Shown piece after piece: positions 34,926 to 43,743 of a DNA stretch of 45,352 bases. The stretch is taken from NCBI GenBank assembly GCA_018400755.1, contig JAGYLU010000011.1:1-45352 (forward strand), read 5' to 3'. Source of the DNA: Acholeplasmataceae bacterium. GTDB lineage: Bacteria; Bacillota_I; Bacilli_A; Acholeplasmatales; Acholeplasmataceae. Made by a program: the position numbers and the translations under genes. How positions within the stretch are numbered: position 1 is the first letter of the stretch; each line of letters starts with the position of its first letter. The notes beneath the pieces were generated by a model. The model was given only the letters and a program-made list of their open reading frames with translations. It searched no databases and was not told the DNA's origin.

Positions 34926-35930
34926 ATGAGAAAAATGAAACAATTGCTTTTTGCAGTCATCTTGCTAGCCGCGGTCTTTGGGATCGTCGCTTGCGACCAG
35001 ACCGAGGAAATCACCGAAACCTTGGGCACAACTGATTCCTATGTGACCATCGATATCAACCCCTCAGTCAGTCTAGTGGTCTCACCAGCGGGGATCGTTG
35101 TCGCCGCAATCCCTCTCAATGAAGACGGGGAAATGCTGTTATTGGAACTCGAACTTGAAGGATTGACATTGGAAGAGGCAACCGACCTGATCATCGCCGA
35201 AGCCATCGCCCTTGGGTTTATCGATGTCGATAGCGAAGAGGTCATTGTCACCGTCGATGTCACCAACAGCGACGATGCCATTCAGGACCGGGTCCGTGAC
35301 CGGGTCAAAGAACATTTGAACAACGCGTTCTTGAAGCGGGCCATGATGGGCCGGGCCGAAGACAAAGGCTATGATCCCGAACTGATTGCTGAAGCCGAAG
35401 GCTATGGCGTCACCCCAGGTTTCTTGCTTCTTGCGAAGAGCGTCGTTGAACTCAATGACGAGCTGACTCTTGAAGACGTGTTGCTGATGGACAAAGAAGA
35501 CTTGATTGCGCTCGTCAAGGATGCCAAAGAAGCTGCCAAAGACGTTGCCCAGGCACTCAAAGAACAGTTCTTTGCTGCCCGTCAGGAACTCTTTGATCTC
35601 TATCTTCCGCAAATTGAGGCTTTGAATGCCCAAATCGCGGAAGCGACTGAAGAAGAACTTGACGCATTGGTTTTGCAGCTCGAAGCACTTGAAGCTGAAC
35701 TTCATGCCGCTGTCATCGAACTCAGAGATGAGTTTCATGTGGAATCCATGCTGCTCAAACTTCAGCTCAAAATCCAACATCAAGCCAAGATCGCTTTGCA
35801 TCATGAGAAGGTCCAAGATTTTCTAGATCACATCAACCAACGCAAAGAAGAACGTCAGGAAGACATTGAGGATTATCAGGACAGAGGAAACGGGACGCCC
35901 ATGAATGCCCTCTATCCAGGGCGTTATTGA
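34926..35930 (+). CDS. Lipoprotein carrying an RsgI-like extracytoplasmic domain and coiled coil
   Basis: The 334-residue protein has a lipoprotein signal peptide (GIVAC, Cys23). It then carries SYVTIDINPSVSLVV (~38-52), PLNEDGEMLL, EEATDLIIAEAIALGFI and a later AEGYGVTPGFLLLAKSV. These blocks match, in order, the middle extracellular domain of the anti-sigma factor RsgI, including the DINPS motif whose Asn-Pro bond is the autocleavage site in RsgI proteins. Residues ~200-315 are strongly helical, Glu/Leu/Ala-rich and probably coiled coil. The N-terminal cytoplasmic anti-sigma domain of RsgI is absent, replaced by lipid anchoring. The ATG at 34926 follows GGAGGAG at 7 bases. It probably takes part in signal sensing for the upstream sigma/anti-sigma pair. 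Confidence 0.8.
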   Translation: MRKMKQLLFAVILLAAVFGIVACDQTEEITETLGTTDSYVTIDINPSVSLVVSPAGIVVAAIPLNEDGEMLLLELELEGLTLEEATDLIIAEAIALGFIDVDSEEVIVTVDVTNSDDAIQDRVRDRVKEHLNNAFLKRAMMGRAEDKGYDPELIAEAEGYGVTPGFLLLAKSVVELNDELTLEDVLLMDKEDLIALVKDAKEAAKDVAQALKEQFFAARQELFDLYLPQIEALNAQIAEATEEELDALVLQLEALEAELHAAVIELRDEFHVESMLLKLQLKIQHQAKIALHHEKVQDFLDHINQRKEERQEDIEDYQDRGNGTPMNALYPGRY

Positions 35931-35933
35931 GTA

Positions 35934-35972
35934 GAAAAGGCTCGACCATCAAGGTCAGCCTTTTCTTTTTTT
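35934..35972 (+). terminator. Intrinsic terminator of the sigma operon
   Basis: GAAAAGGCT / AGCCTTTTC stem with an inner GACC/GGTC extension, followed by a T-run. Confidence 0.85.
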
Positions 35973-36506
35973 GCAAACAGGATTTGTGGCGGGTGATGCT
36001 TTTGAATTCACAAAGTGATCTCAATGACCTCAAAGAGATGATCATCAACGGGGAGAAAATGATTCGACATGTCTTTCCTCGAGGCCACCTTCATGACCGG
36101 ATAAGCAGACGACAAGAATCGTGAATCTGAAGGAGTTAAGGCAGGAAGAAGCGAAAGATAAGGCATTGATGGTTGTCTTCTTAGTCGTTTTGATGGCTTT
36201 GTTATCCCCTGGAAGATAGCCGAGATTGAAGACCACACCTTTAAATGATCTGATATGAGTCAAGATATGCTCATGGGAGTCATGGATCAGGGTGACATTG
36301 TCTTTTGGTGATTTGTCAATTAGACGTTTGCGGGTCATCACAAGGGCTTTCTCCTGGATATCAAAGGCGTAGACATGATCAGAAAGTTGGGCAAGGAAGA
36401 GGGTGTCATGGCCATGACCCATGGTGGCATCAACGACGGTATCAGGTGCTGGTGATGTTTTGCCCTAGCAAGTGATGGGCGAGATCAATGATCGCGGCTT
36501 GGTCAT
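35960..36506 (-). pseudogene. ytqB: YtqB-like class I SAM methyltransferase, frameshifted
   Basis: A 125-codon open frame (36422 to 36045) carries the SAM-binding block of the YtqB/rRNA methylase-like family: DATMGHGHDTLFLA, YAFDIQEKA, VVFNLGYLPG and LVVCLSGHEGGLEE. Coding similarity continues beyond it in other frames. Upstream, a frame reading AAIIDLAHHLLGQNITS (about 36490-36436) precedes VVDATMG after a shift. Downstream, HFLPVDDHLFEVIEIT and then NQKHHPPQILFAKKEK-like residues lie in further frames. The original ATG probably overlaps the radical SAM stop codon at 36503-36506. At least three frame changes are needed to restore a full-length protein of about 180 residues. Sequencing error or true decay cannot be separated here. 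Coordinates are approximate. Confidence 0.65.
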
Positions 36507-37444
36507 AGAGGCCCTTGGAACAGATGCTCGCGGCGCATCTTTTTGTCAATCTCATTCATCACGACGAATTTCTTTTTCGTCCAATCAGGGGCAATCAGCA
36601 TCTCACCTGGGGCGTCACCGGTGACACGGTGAACGACAATCGATGGTTTGAGCCATCTGAGTTGGGTGACGGTAATGTCGACATAGGCCTCAAGGGTCAA
36701 AAGATCCCAAGGGGCTTGTTTGTATTGATGACCCATGCGGGTTTTCTCCATGATATGAAGCATGTGGATCTTGACGCCTTGGATATCAAGCTGATTCAGA
36801 TGCTTGGCCGTCTCAACCATCATCTCTTTGGTCTCTCCAGGTAACCCGTTGATGATATGGACAACCACCTCGATCGCTTGGGCCCGAAGGGCTTCGACCG
36901 CTTGGTCGAAGACCTTCAGGTCATGACCCCGATTGATGGCGATCGACGTGCGTTCATGAATGGTCTGGAGACCGAGTTCGACTTGAACAGGCATTCGTTT
37001 GTTCAAGTCGCCAAGATAGCCTAGAACGTCATCAGGCAAGGCGTCTGGTCTGGTTGCGATTGAGAGCATGATGATGTCAGGATCAAGGGTGATGGCGTCC
37101 TCAAAGAGTGATTTGAGCCGGTTCAAGGGGGCATGGGTGTTTGTGTTGGCCTGAAAATAAGCAATCAGAAGGCCATCTTCCCATTTTGACTGCATCCGTT
37201 TCCTAACGGTTTCAAACTGTGTTTTCAAAGGGTCATGCCGGTCACCGGCGAATTCACCACTGCCCATGGCGGAACAAAAGGAACATCCGCCGGTTGTGAC
37301 CGTGCCATCGATGTTCGGACATGTGAAACCACCGTTCAATGGAATCTTGTAGACCTTCCGATTGAAGCGGCTCCGATAGTGGTTGTTCAAGGTGTTGTAG
37401 TGTTTTTCAGGGTTTCTTTTGGTCTCTATTTTCATCACTTTCAT
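36503..37444 (-). CDS. ytqA: Radical SAM protein of the YhcC/YtqA (TIGR01212) family
   Basis: The 313-residue protein contains the iron-sulfur cluster site GGFTCPNIDGTVTTGGCSFC (~38-57), in which the three cysteines have the long spacing of this family. Further blocks are SIATRPDALPDDVL, VELGLQTIHERTSIAINRGHD and HIINGLPGETKEMM. The reaction is not established by sequence; homologues are commonly paired with the YtqB methyltransferase, as here, where the next gene overlaps its stop. The frame is intact, unlike its two neighbours. Start at 37444; a second in-frame ATG lies at 37435. Confidence 0.9.
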   Translation of the reverse strand: MKVMKIETKRNPEKHYNTLNNHYRSRFNRKVYKIPLNGGFTCPNIDGTVTTGGCSFCSAMGSGEFAGDRHDPLKTQFETVRKRMQSKWEDGLLIAYFQANTNTHAPLNRLKSLFEDAITLDPDIIMLSIATRPDALPDDVLGYLGDLNKRMPVQVELGLQTIHERTSIAINRGHDLKVFDQAVEALRAQAIEVVVHIINGLPGETKEMMVETAKHLNQLDIQGVKIHMLHIMEKTRMGHQYKQAPWDLLTLEAYVDITVTQLRWLKPSIVVHRVTGDAPGEMLIAPDWTKKKFVVMNEIDKKMRREHLFQGPL

Positions 37445-37474
37445 TTTACCACCGAATGGCCTCTATGTTATAAT
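37445..37474 (+). promoter_or_regulatory. Promoter of the second DUF1189-like gene
   Basis: TTTACC, 18 bases, then TATAAT with an extended TGT. It lies in the short divergent region upstream of the ATG at 37494; a TATAAC on the opposite strand at the same place may serve the radical SAM gene. Confidence 0.65.
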
Positions 37475-37493
37475 GACTTCGAGGAGATTCCAT

Positions 37494-38281
37494 ATGTTTT
37501 CACGCATTCTAGTCAGTTTGACAAAGCCACCGCAAACCATCAGGTTTGCAAAAGACAGCTGGATCAGGGTCGTCGGTCATCTCTTGAGTGTTCCGCTTTT
37601 TTTATTGTTGCCGCTCATGCTTTCGGCATTTGCCGCACCGGGTATGTCTCAGGATCGATATGAGTTGTTGATCAATGCGGTCGAGGACGACTTTCGCACG
37701 GAAGGTGCCGTCATTGAGGAAGGACGCTTGCGTTCGACAGCGGTGATGACCGCATCCTTTGATCACTTTCTTCTGGTGATGGGAGATTCTCCGGAGACAT
37801 TGTCACAGATTCTGATTGTTTTTGATGAGACAGAGGTCCGGATCGTGATGTCAAATGTGGTTCTTGAGACTCATCGATATGAGGATATGGGATTATCATC
37901 CCATGATTTTTCAGATATGGGACCGGAGTCGGTGCGAGCACTTGCGTTATCAGTCAGAACCTTGATTGAATCGATACCGGTTCTGACAGCATTGGATTGG
38001 ATGATTGTCTACATGACGGGATTGATTGATTTCATTCTGATGGTGATGTTCATGGCGATTGTGCTGATGCTTTTCACGGGAAACACGCCATTCTTGTTCA
38101 AAGTCAGAGTGAAACTCTCCGTGTATCTGACGACCATCTATATCTTCTCACAAATGGTTTTGATCCTTTCGGATTTACCGGATATGAAACCATCAGTGTG
38201 CTCATCGTCTATGTTTGGCATGTGGGCATACCGCTCATTCTCAATGTCTTGAAAGGGGGAAGCATTGCGGATGCCAGATAA
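37494..38281 (+). pseudogene. Second DUF1189-like membrane protein, late frameshift
   Basis: The open frame starting at 37494 (after GAGGAG) encodes a helix at ~32-52, an extracytoplasmic region (~55-165) and two hydrophobic segments (~175-200 and ~215-235). It resembles the protein at 3.9 kb. Near 38160-38175 the coding signal moves to another frame, which reads GFTGYETISVLIVYVWHVG and continues to a stop at 38279-38281. The frame used by the nominal open reading frame ends in low-complexity Ser-rich residues. One indel therefore separates it from a full-length product of about 262 residues. It may be a sequence error, since the rest of the gene is undamaged. Confidence 0.6.
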
Positions 38282-39264
38282 GTTCAAATCTGTTCTGAAA
38301 CACCGGAGTGTTGTCAGTCCGATACCCTTAAGTCCGCCCGTTTGGATCAGGTTTTTGCTGATTTGTTAAGACTTGGCATTTCAAGATTGCCCTCAAAGAC
38401 ATGGTCGAAGCGGAGATGCTCATCCGACGGTCGAGATCGCCCGTTACTTCTACCGCCCCTCGGTCTTGAAAGCGACATTGATGTGAGCATCACTTACGAC
38501 AGCCCTGTTGACCTTGCGAAACATGCCAGACTCATTGGAACCATGTGCCTATGATGCTCATGGAAGATAAGGAACGCTATGCCTTGCTCAAAAATTTCTG
38601 GACGTGTCATACAAAGAAGGGACATATACCGAACATGGTCGATGGTGAAAGTGCCTTTGTTGAGGATCTTTTGAAGGATTACTAACGCCTTTCCAACGAT
38701 TGGGATTCAAGATTGGCATCATCCTTGATATCAAAGTGATCTCGTCACCGTCAGTGACATGATCCAGGCATCACCGGCGAGCAGAACAAGACCCAAGTCG
38801 CGCGCAAAGAAGCGATCAGACAAGTCGAAAAGATTGAGAAAAAAGAAAGCTGCTTCTCAAGAAAAGCAGTGCCCAAGCGGTCGCAATCAGCGAGATTCCA
38901 GTTGACCAGTACGGCATTGACAAATATAAGAATGAGAAGCAGCAGGACACCGAATTTCTGATCGAAGGGACAGTGATCAAAACCGAGATCGTAGTCTGAC
39001 CAACACCGATATGCTGACGTTTGTTGTCGGTGATGATCATGACGCCATCACCGTCAAACAATTTTTGAACAATGCCCAAGCCAAAGCGCGTTCGCTGAAG
39101 GATCAGCAGCTGGACACCGCGTTCAGGCTGCGGGTAGCGCATCTATGATACGTACTCGCACGTCGTTTTGATGGCCAAATCGATTGTTTTTTGGCGGTCA
39201 ATAAAAGTATGAACGGCTTGACAAAGCTAAAGAAAAGCGCGTTAACCAGCACGTCCACACCAAG
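38271..39264 (+). pseudogene. polC: N-terminal part of polC broken by many frameshifts
   Basis: This stretch has no long open frame but reads as the PolC N-terminal and OB-fold regions across shifting frames. Examples in order: MPDKFKSVLK (38271), KTWHFKIALKDMVEAEMLI (from 38368), TVEIARYFYRPSVLK (from 38427), ERYALLKNFW (about 38570), RKEAIRQVEKIEKKE (about 38800), YGIDKYKNEKQQDTEFLIEG (about 38910-38970), TDMLTFVVGDDHDAITV (about 39010-39055) and EKRVNQHVHTKMSNMDG (about 39230-39285, the PHP motif). At least ten frame changes are needed. The order and spacing match an intact PolC. The downstream frame is intact except for a compensated pair of shifts near 39283-39335. Confidence 0.75.
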
Positions 39265-42200
39265 ATGTCCAACATGGATGGGGGTGGACATCCGTCTCGA
39301 TTATATCGATCAGGCTATCAAATGGGACATGAGGCATCGCTCACGGACCATAATGGTCTTTATGCCTATCCTGAGATTCATCACGCCACCCACGGCAAAC
39401 CCATCAAACCGATTTATGGTGTCGAGCTGGATTTCGTTGACGATCATGCTTTTGAGATTGCTTTCAAAGCCCCTGTCGATCGACCTCTCAAACAAGCCCG
39501 TTATGTCGTCTTTGACATTGAGACGACTGGTTTGTCCGCGACCCGCGACAAGATCATCGAGATTGGCGCGGTCATGATTGAAGGCAACGCCGTGATCAAG
39601 ACCTATCAGACATTTGTCAATCCGCTTGAGGAAATCTCTGAGCAGATCACCTCGCTTACAGGAATCACCTATGAGATGGTTCAAGACGCCCCCACCATCG
39701 ATTCGGTCCTTCCGGAGTTTCTGTCCTTTGCCAAGGATGCCATCCTTGTCGCCCAAAACGCCACCTTTGACATCGGGTTCATCAAAGAGAACGCCAGGGT
39801 CCTAACCCTCCCATTTGAAAACCACCATGTCATTGACACCATGAATCTGGCCAAATATTTCTATGGTGACCAGCTCAAACGGTTCAACCTCAAAGTCTTG
39901 GCCAATTTCTTCAAGGTCAAACTCGAGCAACATCACCGGGCTGATCAAGATGCGAATGCGACTGCCCAGATCTTTTTGATTATGCTTGCTGAGCTGCAAC
40001 AAAAAGGCATTCGGACATACGTTGAGATCAACAACGCCATCGACAAGACCCAAGCCTGGAAACATATCAAGCCCCATCACGTGAATGTCCTGGTCAAGAA
40101 TCAGATTGGATACAAGAATCTTTTCAAGGTGATCAGTGACGCATTGACGGATCACTTCCATAAAGGTCCACGGACGCTTAAGTCTGTTCTCGATCAGCAT
40201 CGCGAAGGTCTTCTGGTCTCAAGCGGATGTGTCAACGGTGATGTTTTTGAAGCGGCTTTGAACAAGGATGATGACACGCTCAGAAAAGCGATTGATTACT
40301 ATGACATCATCGAGGTCCAACCCCCTGAGGCCTACCTCCATCTTCACGAGGAGCTCGGTCAGTTTGCTGCTGAGACGATTGAAGCCATCATCTTCAAGAT
40401 CATCAAGATGGCCAAACAGGCCCAAAAGATCGTCATCGCCTCCGGTGATGTCCATTATCTGGAAAAAAAGGATGTCTTATACCGTGAGATCTATATCCGG
40501 ACCCCGCTTGTCGGAGGGGGGTTGCACGATCTGAAGAGGTATAAGACCATGCCCGAACAATATTTTCTCACAACCGATGAGATGCTCAGGCGCATGTCAT
40601 TCTTGGGCGAGGATCTCGCCCATGAGATTGTTGTGACAAACACCCAAAAGATCAATCGTCAGATTGATCGCATCCGCGCTTTCCCCAAAGAACTCTATTC
40701 CCTTCCCGATGACGCCTTCAAAGAGACACTTGGGATTGAGAGCATCACCGATGAGGTCAAGCGTCTTGTCTATGAGAACCTCGGTCATTTCTATGGACCA
40801 GAGCCTCACCCCTATGTCCTTGAGCGGGTCACAAGAGAACTGAAAAACATCATCGAGAACAATTTCGCTCCGATTTACTATATGTCCCATCTTTTGGTCA
40901 AGAAATCACTTGACGATGGCTACCTTGTCGGCTCCCGCGGATCAGTTGGATCGTCCTTGGTGGCGACCCTGATGACCATCACCGAAGTCAACCCGTTAAG
41001 ACCCCATTACCGTTGTCCAAACGGAGATTTCCAAGCGTTCCATCTGTCTGATGAGGAAATCAGGATGTATGGCATCTCCCCCGAACAAAAAGCCTTTCAG
41101 GATGTCTTGAAGGATGCCCAGGCGGGCTATGACCTGCCTGATCGGATGTGTCCGATCTGTCAACACAAGCTCATCAAGGATGGCCATGACATTCCCTTTG
41201 AGACCTTCCTTGGTTTCGACGGCGACAAGGTCCCGGATATCGATCTCAATTTCTCGGGCGATTATCAGTCCAAAGCCCATGCCTATGTCCGTGAGTTGCT
41301 CGGAGAGGATCATACCTTCAGGGCCGGCACCATCCAGACGGTGGCGGAACGAAATGCCTTTGGGTATGTCAAAGGGTTCCTTGAGGACCGCAATCTCAAT
41401 TTGCGCAAAGCCCAGCTTGAACGTCTGGCCGCCAAGATCGAAGGGGTCAAACGCTCAAGTGGCCAACATCCCGGAGGAATCGTGGTTGTTCCCAAGTCAA
41501 AGACCATCTTTGACGTGACGCCTATTCAATATCCAGCCGATGATACCACATCCGACTGGAAGACAACCCACTTTGACTATCACTCGTTTGAATCGAATCT
41601 GTTGAAGCTTGACATCCTCGGTCATGATGATCCGACCATGATCAAGTATCTGATGGACTACGTGACGAGTCATCCCAACGAATTCCCCTTTGACAAGGCC
41701 CAAGACATTCCAATGGATGATCCAGATGTCTACAAGCTTTTTTCAGGGACCAAGGTCATCGGTCTTGAACCATCGGATATCATGAGTGACATCGCATCCT
41801 ATGCGATTCCTGAGTTCAACACGTCATTCACCAGACAGATGCTTTCAGATATCAAACCATCGACGTTTGCCGGGCTCGTCAAGGTGTCCGGACTCTCCCA
41901 TGGCACGGATGTCTGGCTCAAGAACGTCAAGACGTTGATTGTCGGACATCCCGACTACGGTAAGGTCCCTTTGGACCAGATGTTCGCGTGTCGCGATGAC
42001 ATCATGGTCCAGCTCATGCACCGCGGCATGGAGCCACTCAAGGCTTTTGAGATCATGGAGTTCATCCGTAAGGGCAAGCCTTCGAAAGACCCTGCCAAAT
42101 GGGTCACATACGAGGCTGAGATGCGAAAGAACAACGTGCCGGATTGGTACATCTGGTCAGCCGGCCGGATCAAGTATTTGTTCCCGAAAGCACACGCCAC

Positions 42201-42735
42201 CGCTTATGTCATCATGGCGGTCAGGATTGCTTGGTTCAAGATCCATCAGCCATTGTTGTTCTATAGCGCGTTTTTCTCCAAGCGGGCATCCCAGTTTGAC
42301 CATCAGACGATGACCGCCGGCGCAAACGCCATTCGAAACAAACTCGTGGATTTGTCACAGGTCTTCAACCGGAAAGTCAAGGATGAGTCATTGATGGTCA
42401 CGCTTGGGGTCGCTCTTGAGATGACCAAGCGGGGGTTTAAATTCCTGCCTGTCGATATCGAACAGTCAGAAGCGACCACCTTCAAAATGGAAGAGGGCGG
42501 ACTCCGGATGCCATTTGCCTCGATTGAAGGACTCGGGGGCGCGGTTGCTGAGGATATTGTTACCCAGAGAGCCGAAAAACCATTCAGTTCACTAGACGAT
42601 ATCAAAAACCGGACCAGGATCAACAAGACATTGTTTGAAAAAATGGAAGATTTCGGGGCATTCAAGAACATAAAATCGGAAAATAATGTGATTGATGATG
42701 GTTTGTTTGCACTTGGTCCCCAAAACAGCGTATAA
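39265..42735 (+). CDS. polC: DNA polymerase III alpha subunit PolC (main body)
   Basis: The 1156-codon open frame holds most of PolC, the replicative polymerase of low-GC Gram-positives. The 3'-5' exonuclease is inserted in the PHP domain (YVVFDIETTGLS, VAQNATFDIGFI and HHRADQDANAT). The polymerase core includes DDGYLVGSRGSVGSSLVATL, the zinc-type CPN...CPIC cysteines, KVPDIDLNFSGDYQ with the catalytic aspartates, FRAGTIQTVAERNA and the C-terminal helix-hairpin-helix region. Full PolC proteins have about 1430-1500 residues, so the ATG at 39265 is internal and the N-terminus lies in the broken stretch upstream. Near 39283-39335 a short segment reads in the wrong frame, and VDIRLDYIDQAIKW appears in another frame. 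Confidence 0.93.
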   Translation: MSNMDGGGHPSRLYRSGYQMGHEASLTDHNGLYAYPEIHHATHGKPIKPIYGVELDFVDDHAFEIAFKAPVDRPLKQARYVVFDIETTGLSATRDKIIEIGAVMIEGNAVIKTYQTFVNPLEEISEQITSLTGITYEMVQDAPTIDSVLPEFLSFAKDAILVAQNATFDIGFIKENARVLTLPFENHHVIDTMNLAKYFYGDQLKRFNLKVLANFFKVKLEQHHRADQDANATAQIFLIMLAELQQKGIRTYVEINNAIDKTQAWKHIKPHHVNVLVKNQIGYKNLFKVISDALTDHFHKGPRTLKSVLDQHREGLLVSSGCVNGDVFEAALNKDDDTLRKAIDYYDIIEVQPPEAYLHLHEELGQFAAETIEAIIFKIIKMAKQAQKIVIASGDVHYLEKKDVLYREIYIRTPLVGGGLHDLKRYKTMPEQYFLTTDEMLRRMSFLGEDLAHEIVVTNTQKINRQIDRIRAFPKELYSLPDDAFKETLGIESITDEVKRLVYENLGHFYGPEPHPYVLERVTRELKNIIENNFAPIYYMSHLLVKKSLDDGYLVGSRGSVGSSLVATLMTITEVNPLRPHYRCPNGDFQAFHLSDEEIRMYGISPEQKAFQDVLKDAQAGYDLPDRMCPICQHKLIKDGHDIPFETFLGFDGDKVPDIDLNFSGDYQSKAHAYVRELLGEDHTFRAGTIQTVAERNAFGYVKGFLEDRNLNLRKAQLERLAAKIEGVKRSSGQHPGGIVVVPKSKTIFDVTPIQYPADDTTSDWKTTHFDYHSFESNLLKLDILGHDDPTMIKYLMDYVTSHPNEFPFDKAQDIPMDDPDVYKLFSGTKVIGLEPSDIMSDIASYAIPEFNTSFTRQMLSDIKPSTFAGLVKVSGLSHGTDVWLKNVKTLIVGHPDYGKVPLDQMFACRDDIMVQLMHRGMEPLKAFEIMEFIRKGKPSKDPAKWVTYEAEMRKNNVPDWYIWSAGRIKYLFPKAHATAYVIMAVRIAWFKIHQPLLFYSAFFSKRASQFDHQTMTAGANAIRNKLVDLSQVFNRKVKDESLMVTLGVALEMTKRGFKFLPVDIEQSEATTFKMEEGGLRMPFASIEGLGGAVAEDIVTQRAEKPFSSLDDIKNRTRINKTLFEKMEDFGAFKNIKSENNVIDDGLFALGPQNSV

Positions 42736-42736
42736 T
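42707..42736 (+). promoter_or_regulatory. Putative promoter of the BI-1/YccA-like gene
   Basis: TTGCAC, 18 bases, TATAAT, overlapping the last codons of polC. AAGGAGTGAT lies before the ATG at 42773. Confidence 0.65.
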
Positions 42737-42772
42737 CTTAGTGATCAAGTATGATAAAAAGGAGTGATTTAA

Positions 42773-43495
42773 ATGCGTAGTTCGAATCCTGTTTTCGCAA
42801 CCTTAGAGCGCGACCGCGCATATGCCTCAGCCGAGGTGGCGAGCTATCGTGGCATTGTTTTCAAGACGTTGACATTGTTTATCGCCGCGGCCTTGAGTGG
42901 ATATATTGTCATCACCAATTTCATGAATGAACAGAACATCATAGGATGGTTGATTGGATCGATGATCGTGGCATTGATTGCCGTCATTGTCGCTTCGAGA
43001 AGTGTCAGATTGGCGATGCCGTTTGCGTTTATCTACGCGGCCGCCGAAGGGGTCGTTCTAGGCTTTGTCACCGTGCTTGCTGAGGCCTTCGTCGAAGGGG
43101 CCGCGATTACCGCGTTGATTGGAACCGCCTCGATCTTCCTGGTCATGCTCTTCCTCTATTCGAGTAGGACGATCAGGGTCACGACCAGGTTCAGACGCAT
43201 CATGTATGGTGTCTTGTTGTCGATTCTTGTCTTCTTCATCCTCTATGGATTGCTTTCAATGCTTGGGGTCTACACGATTACCAGTCCGGCAATCGCAATC
43301 GGAATCAGCATCTTCCTGATCATCTTCGGTGCCCTCATGCTCGCTCTTGACTTTGACCGAGCGGAGTCGATTGTCGAAGGTGGCGCGGACAAGCGTTACG
43401 AATGGATGGTCTCGGTTGGCCTGATGGTCACCTTGGTCTGGATCTATATCGAAATCATCAGATTGTTGATTATTTTGTCAGCCAACCGAAATTAA
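42773..43495 (+). CDS. Bax inhibitor-1/YccA-like membrane protein
   Basis: The 240-residue integral membrane protein has about seven hydrophobic segments. It opens with MRSSNPVF and VASYRGIVFKTL, the start typical of the bacterial BI-1/YccA-like group, and ends with VWIYIEIIRLL. Acidic residues in the later helices (DFDRAE) are characteristic. The family is linked to ion leak or protease modulation, but its role in bacteria is uncertain. It has its own promoter and is followed by the pheS T-box leader. Confidence 0.85.
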   Translation: MRSSNPVFATLERDRAYASAEVASYRGIVFKTLTLFIAAALSGYIVITNFMNEQNIIGWLIGSMIVALIAVIVASRSVRLAMPFAFIYAAAEGVVLGFVTVLAEAFVEGAAITALIGTASIFLVMLFLYSSRTIRVTTRFRRIMYGVLLSILVFFILYGLLSMLGVYTITSPAIAIGISIFLIIFGALMLALDFDRAESIVEGGADKRYEWMVSVGLMVTLVWIYIEIIRLLIILSANRN

Positions 43496-43496
43496 C

Positions 43497-43713
43497 TCGA
43501 TGACGGGAAAGAGTACCCGATTTCATGTCTGCCAAGAGAGCGTGGCATTTGCTGCAAGCCACGTCTGACATGCTCGGCGAATTCATCCCCAAGAGGTGCC
43601 AATCCCACCCGTTGGTCCGCGTTAAGGACAATTGAGAGCCCGCAGGTCTTGCGGGAACTAAGGTGGTACCGCGTGCAAACGTCCTTAGGCTTGTCCTAAG
43701 GCGTTTTCTTTTA
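43497..43713 (+). ncRNA. T-box leader (tRNA-Phe-sensing riboswitch) of pheST
   Basis: The T-box AAGGTGGTACCGCG (43660-43673) is followed by a terminator hairpin. Stem I is recognisable from ACGGGAAAGAGTACCCG, AGAGAGCG and a distal loop with TTTGCTGCAAGCC. The specifier loop reads GAATTCATCC, giving TTC (43582-43584), a Phe codon, which fits the downstream genes. Stem III is GTCC...GGAC. Uncharged tRNA-Phe would favour the antiterminator and raise pheST expression. Confidence 0.95.
43678..43713 (+). terminator. Regulated terminator within the pheS T-box leader
   Basis: AACGTCCTTAG / CTAAGGCGTT stem (one bulged T) followed by TTTCTTTT. Its left arm competes with the T-box antiterminator. Confidence 0.88.
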
Positions 43714-43743
43714 TATCCATCAAACCAAAGGAGAGAGACCATT

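Noticed and set aside
35139-35816. 225-codon minus-strand open frame
   Set aside because: It is a shadow of the Glu/Leu-rich helical region of the RsgI-like lipoprotein, whose repetitive codons keep the antisense frame open.
39265-42735. A naturally short, complete PolC
   Set aside because: The PHP motif and OB-fold residues are found upstream in broken frames, so the open frame is only the main body.
43663-43743. Extended pheS start
   Set aside because: It lies within the T-box antiterminator/terminator and would be untranslated leader.
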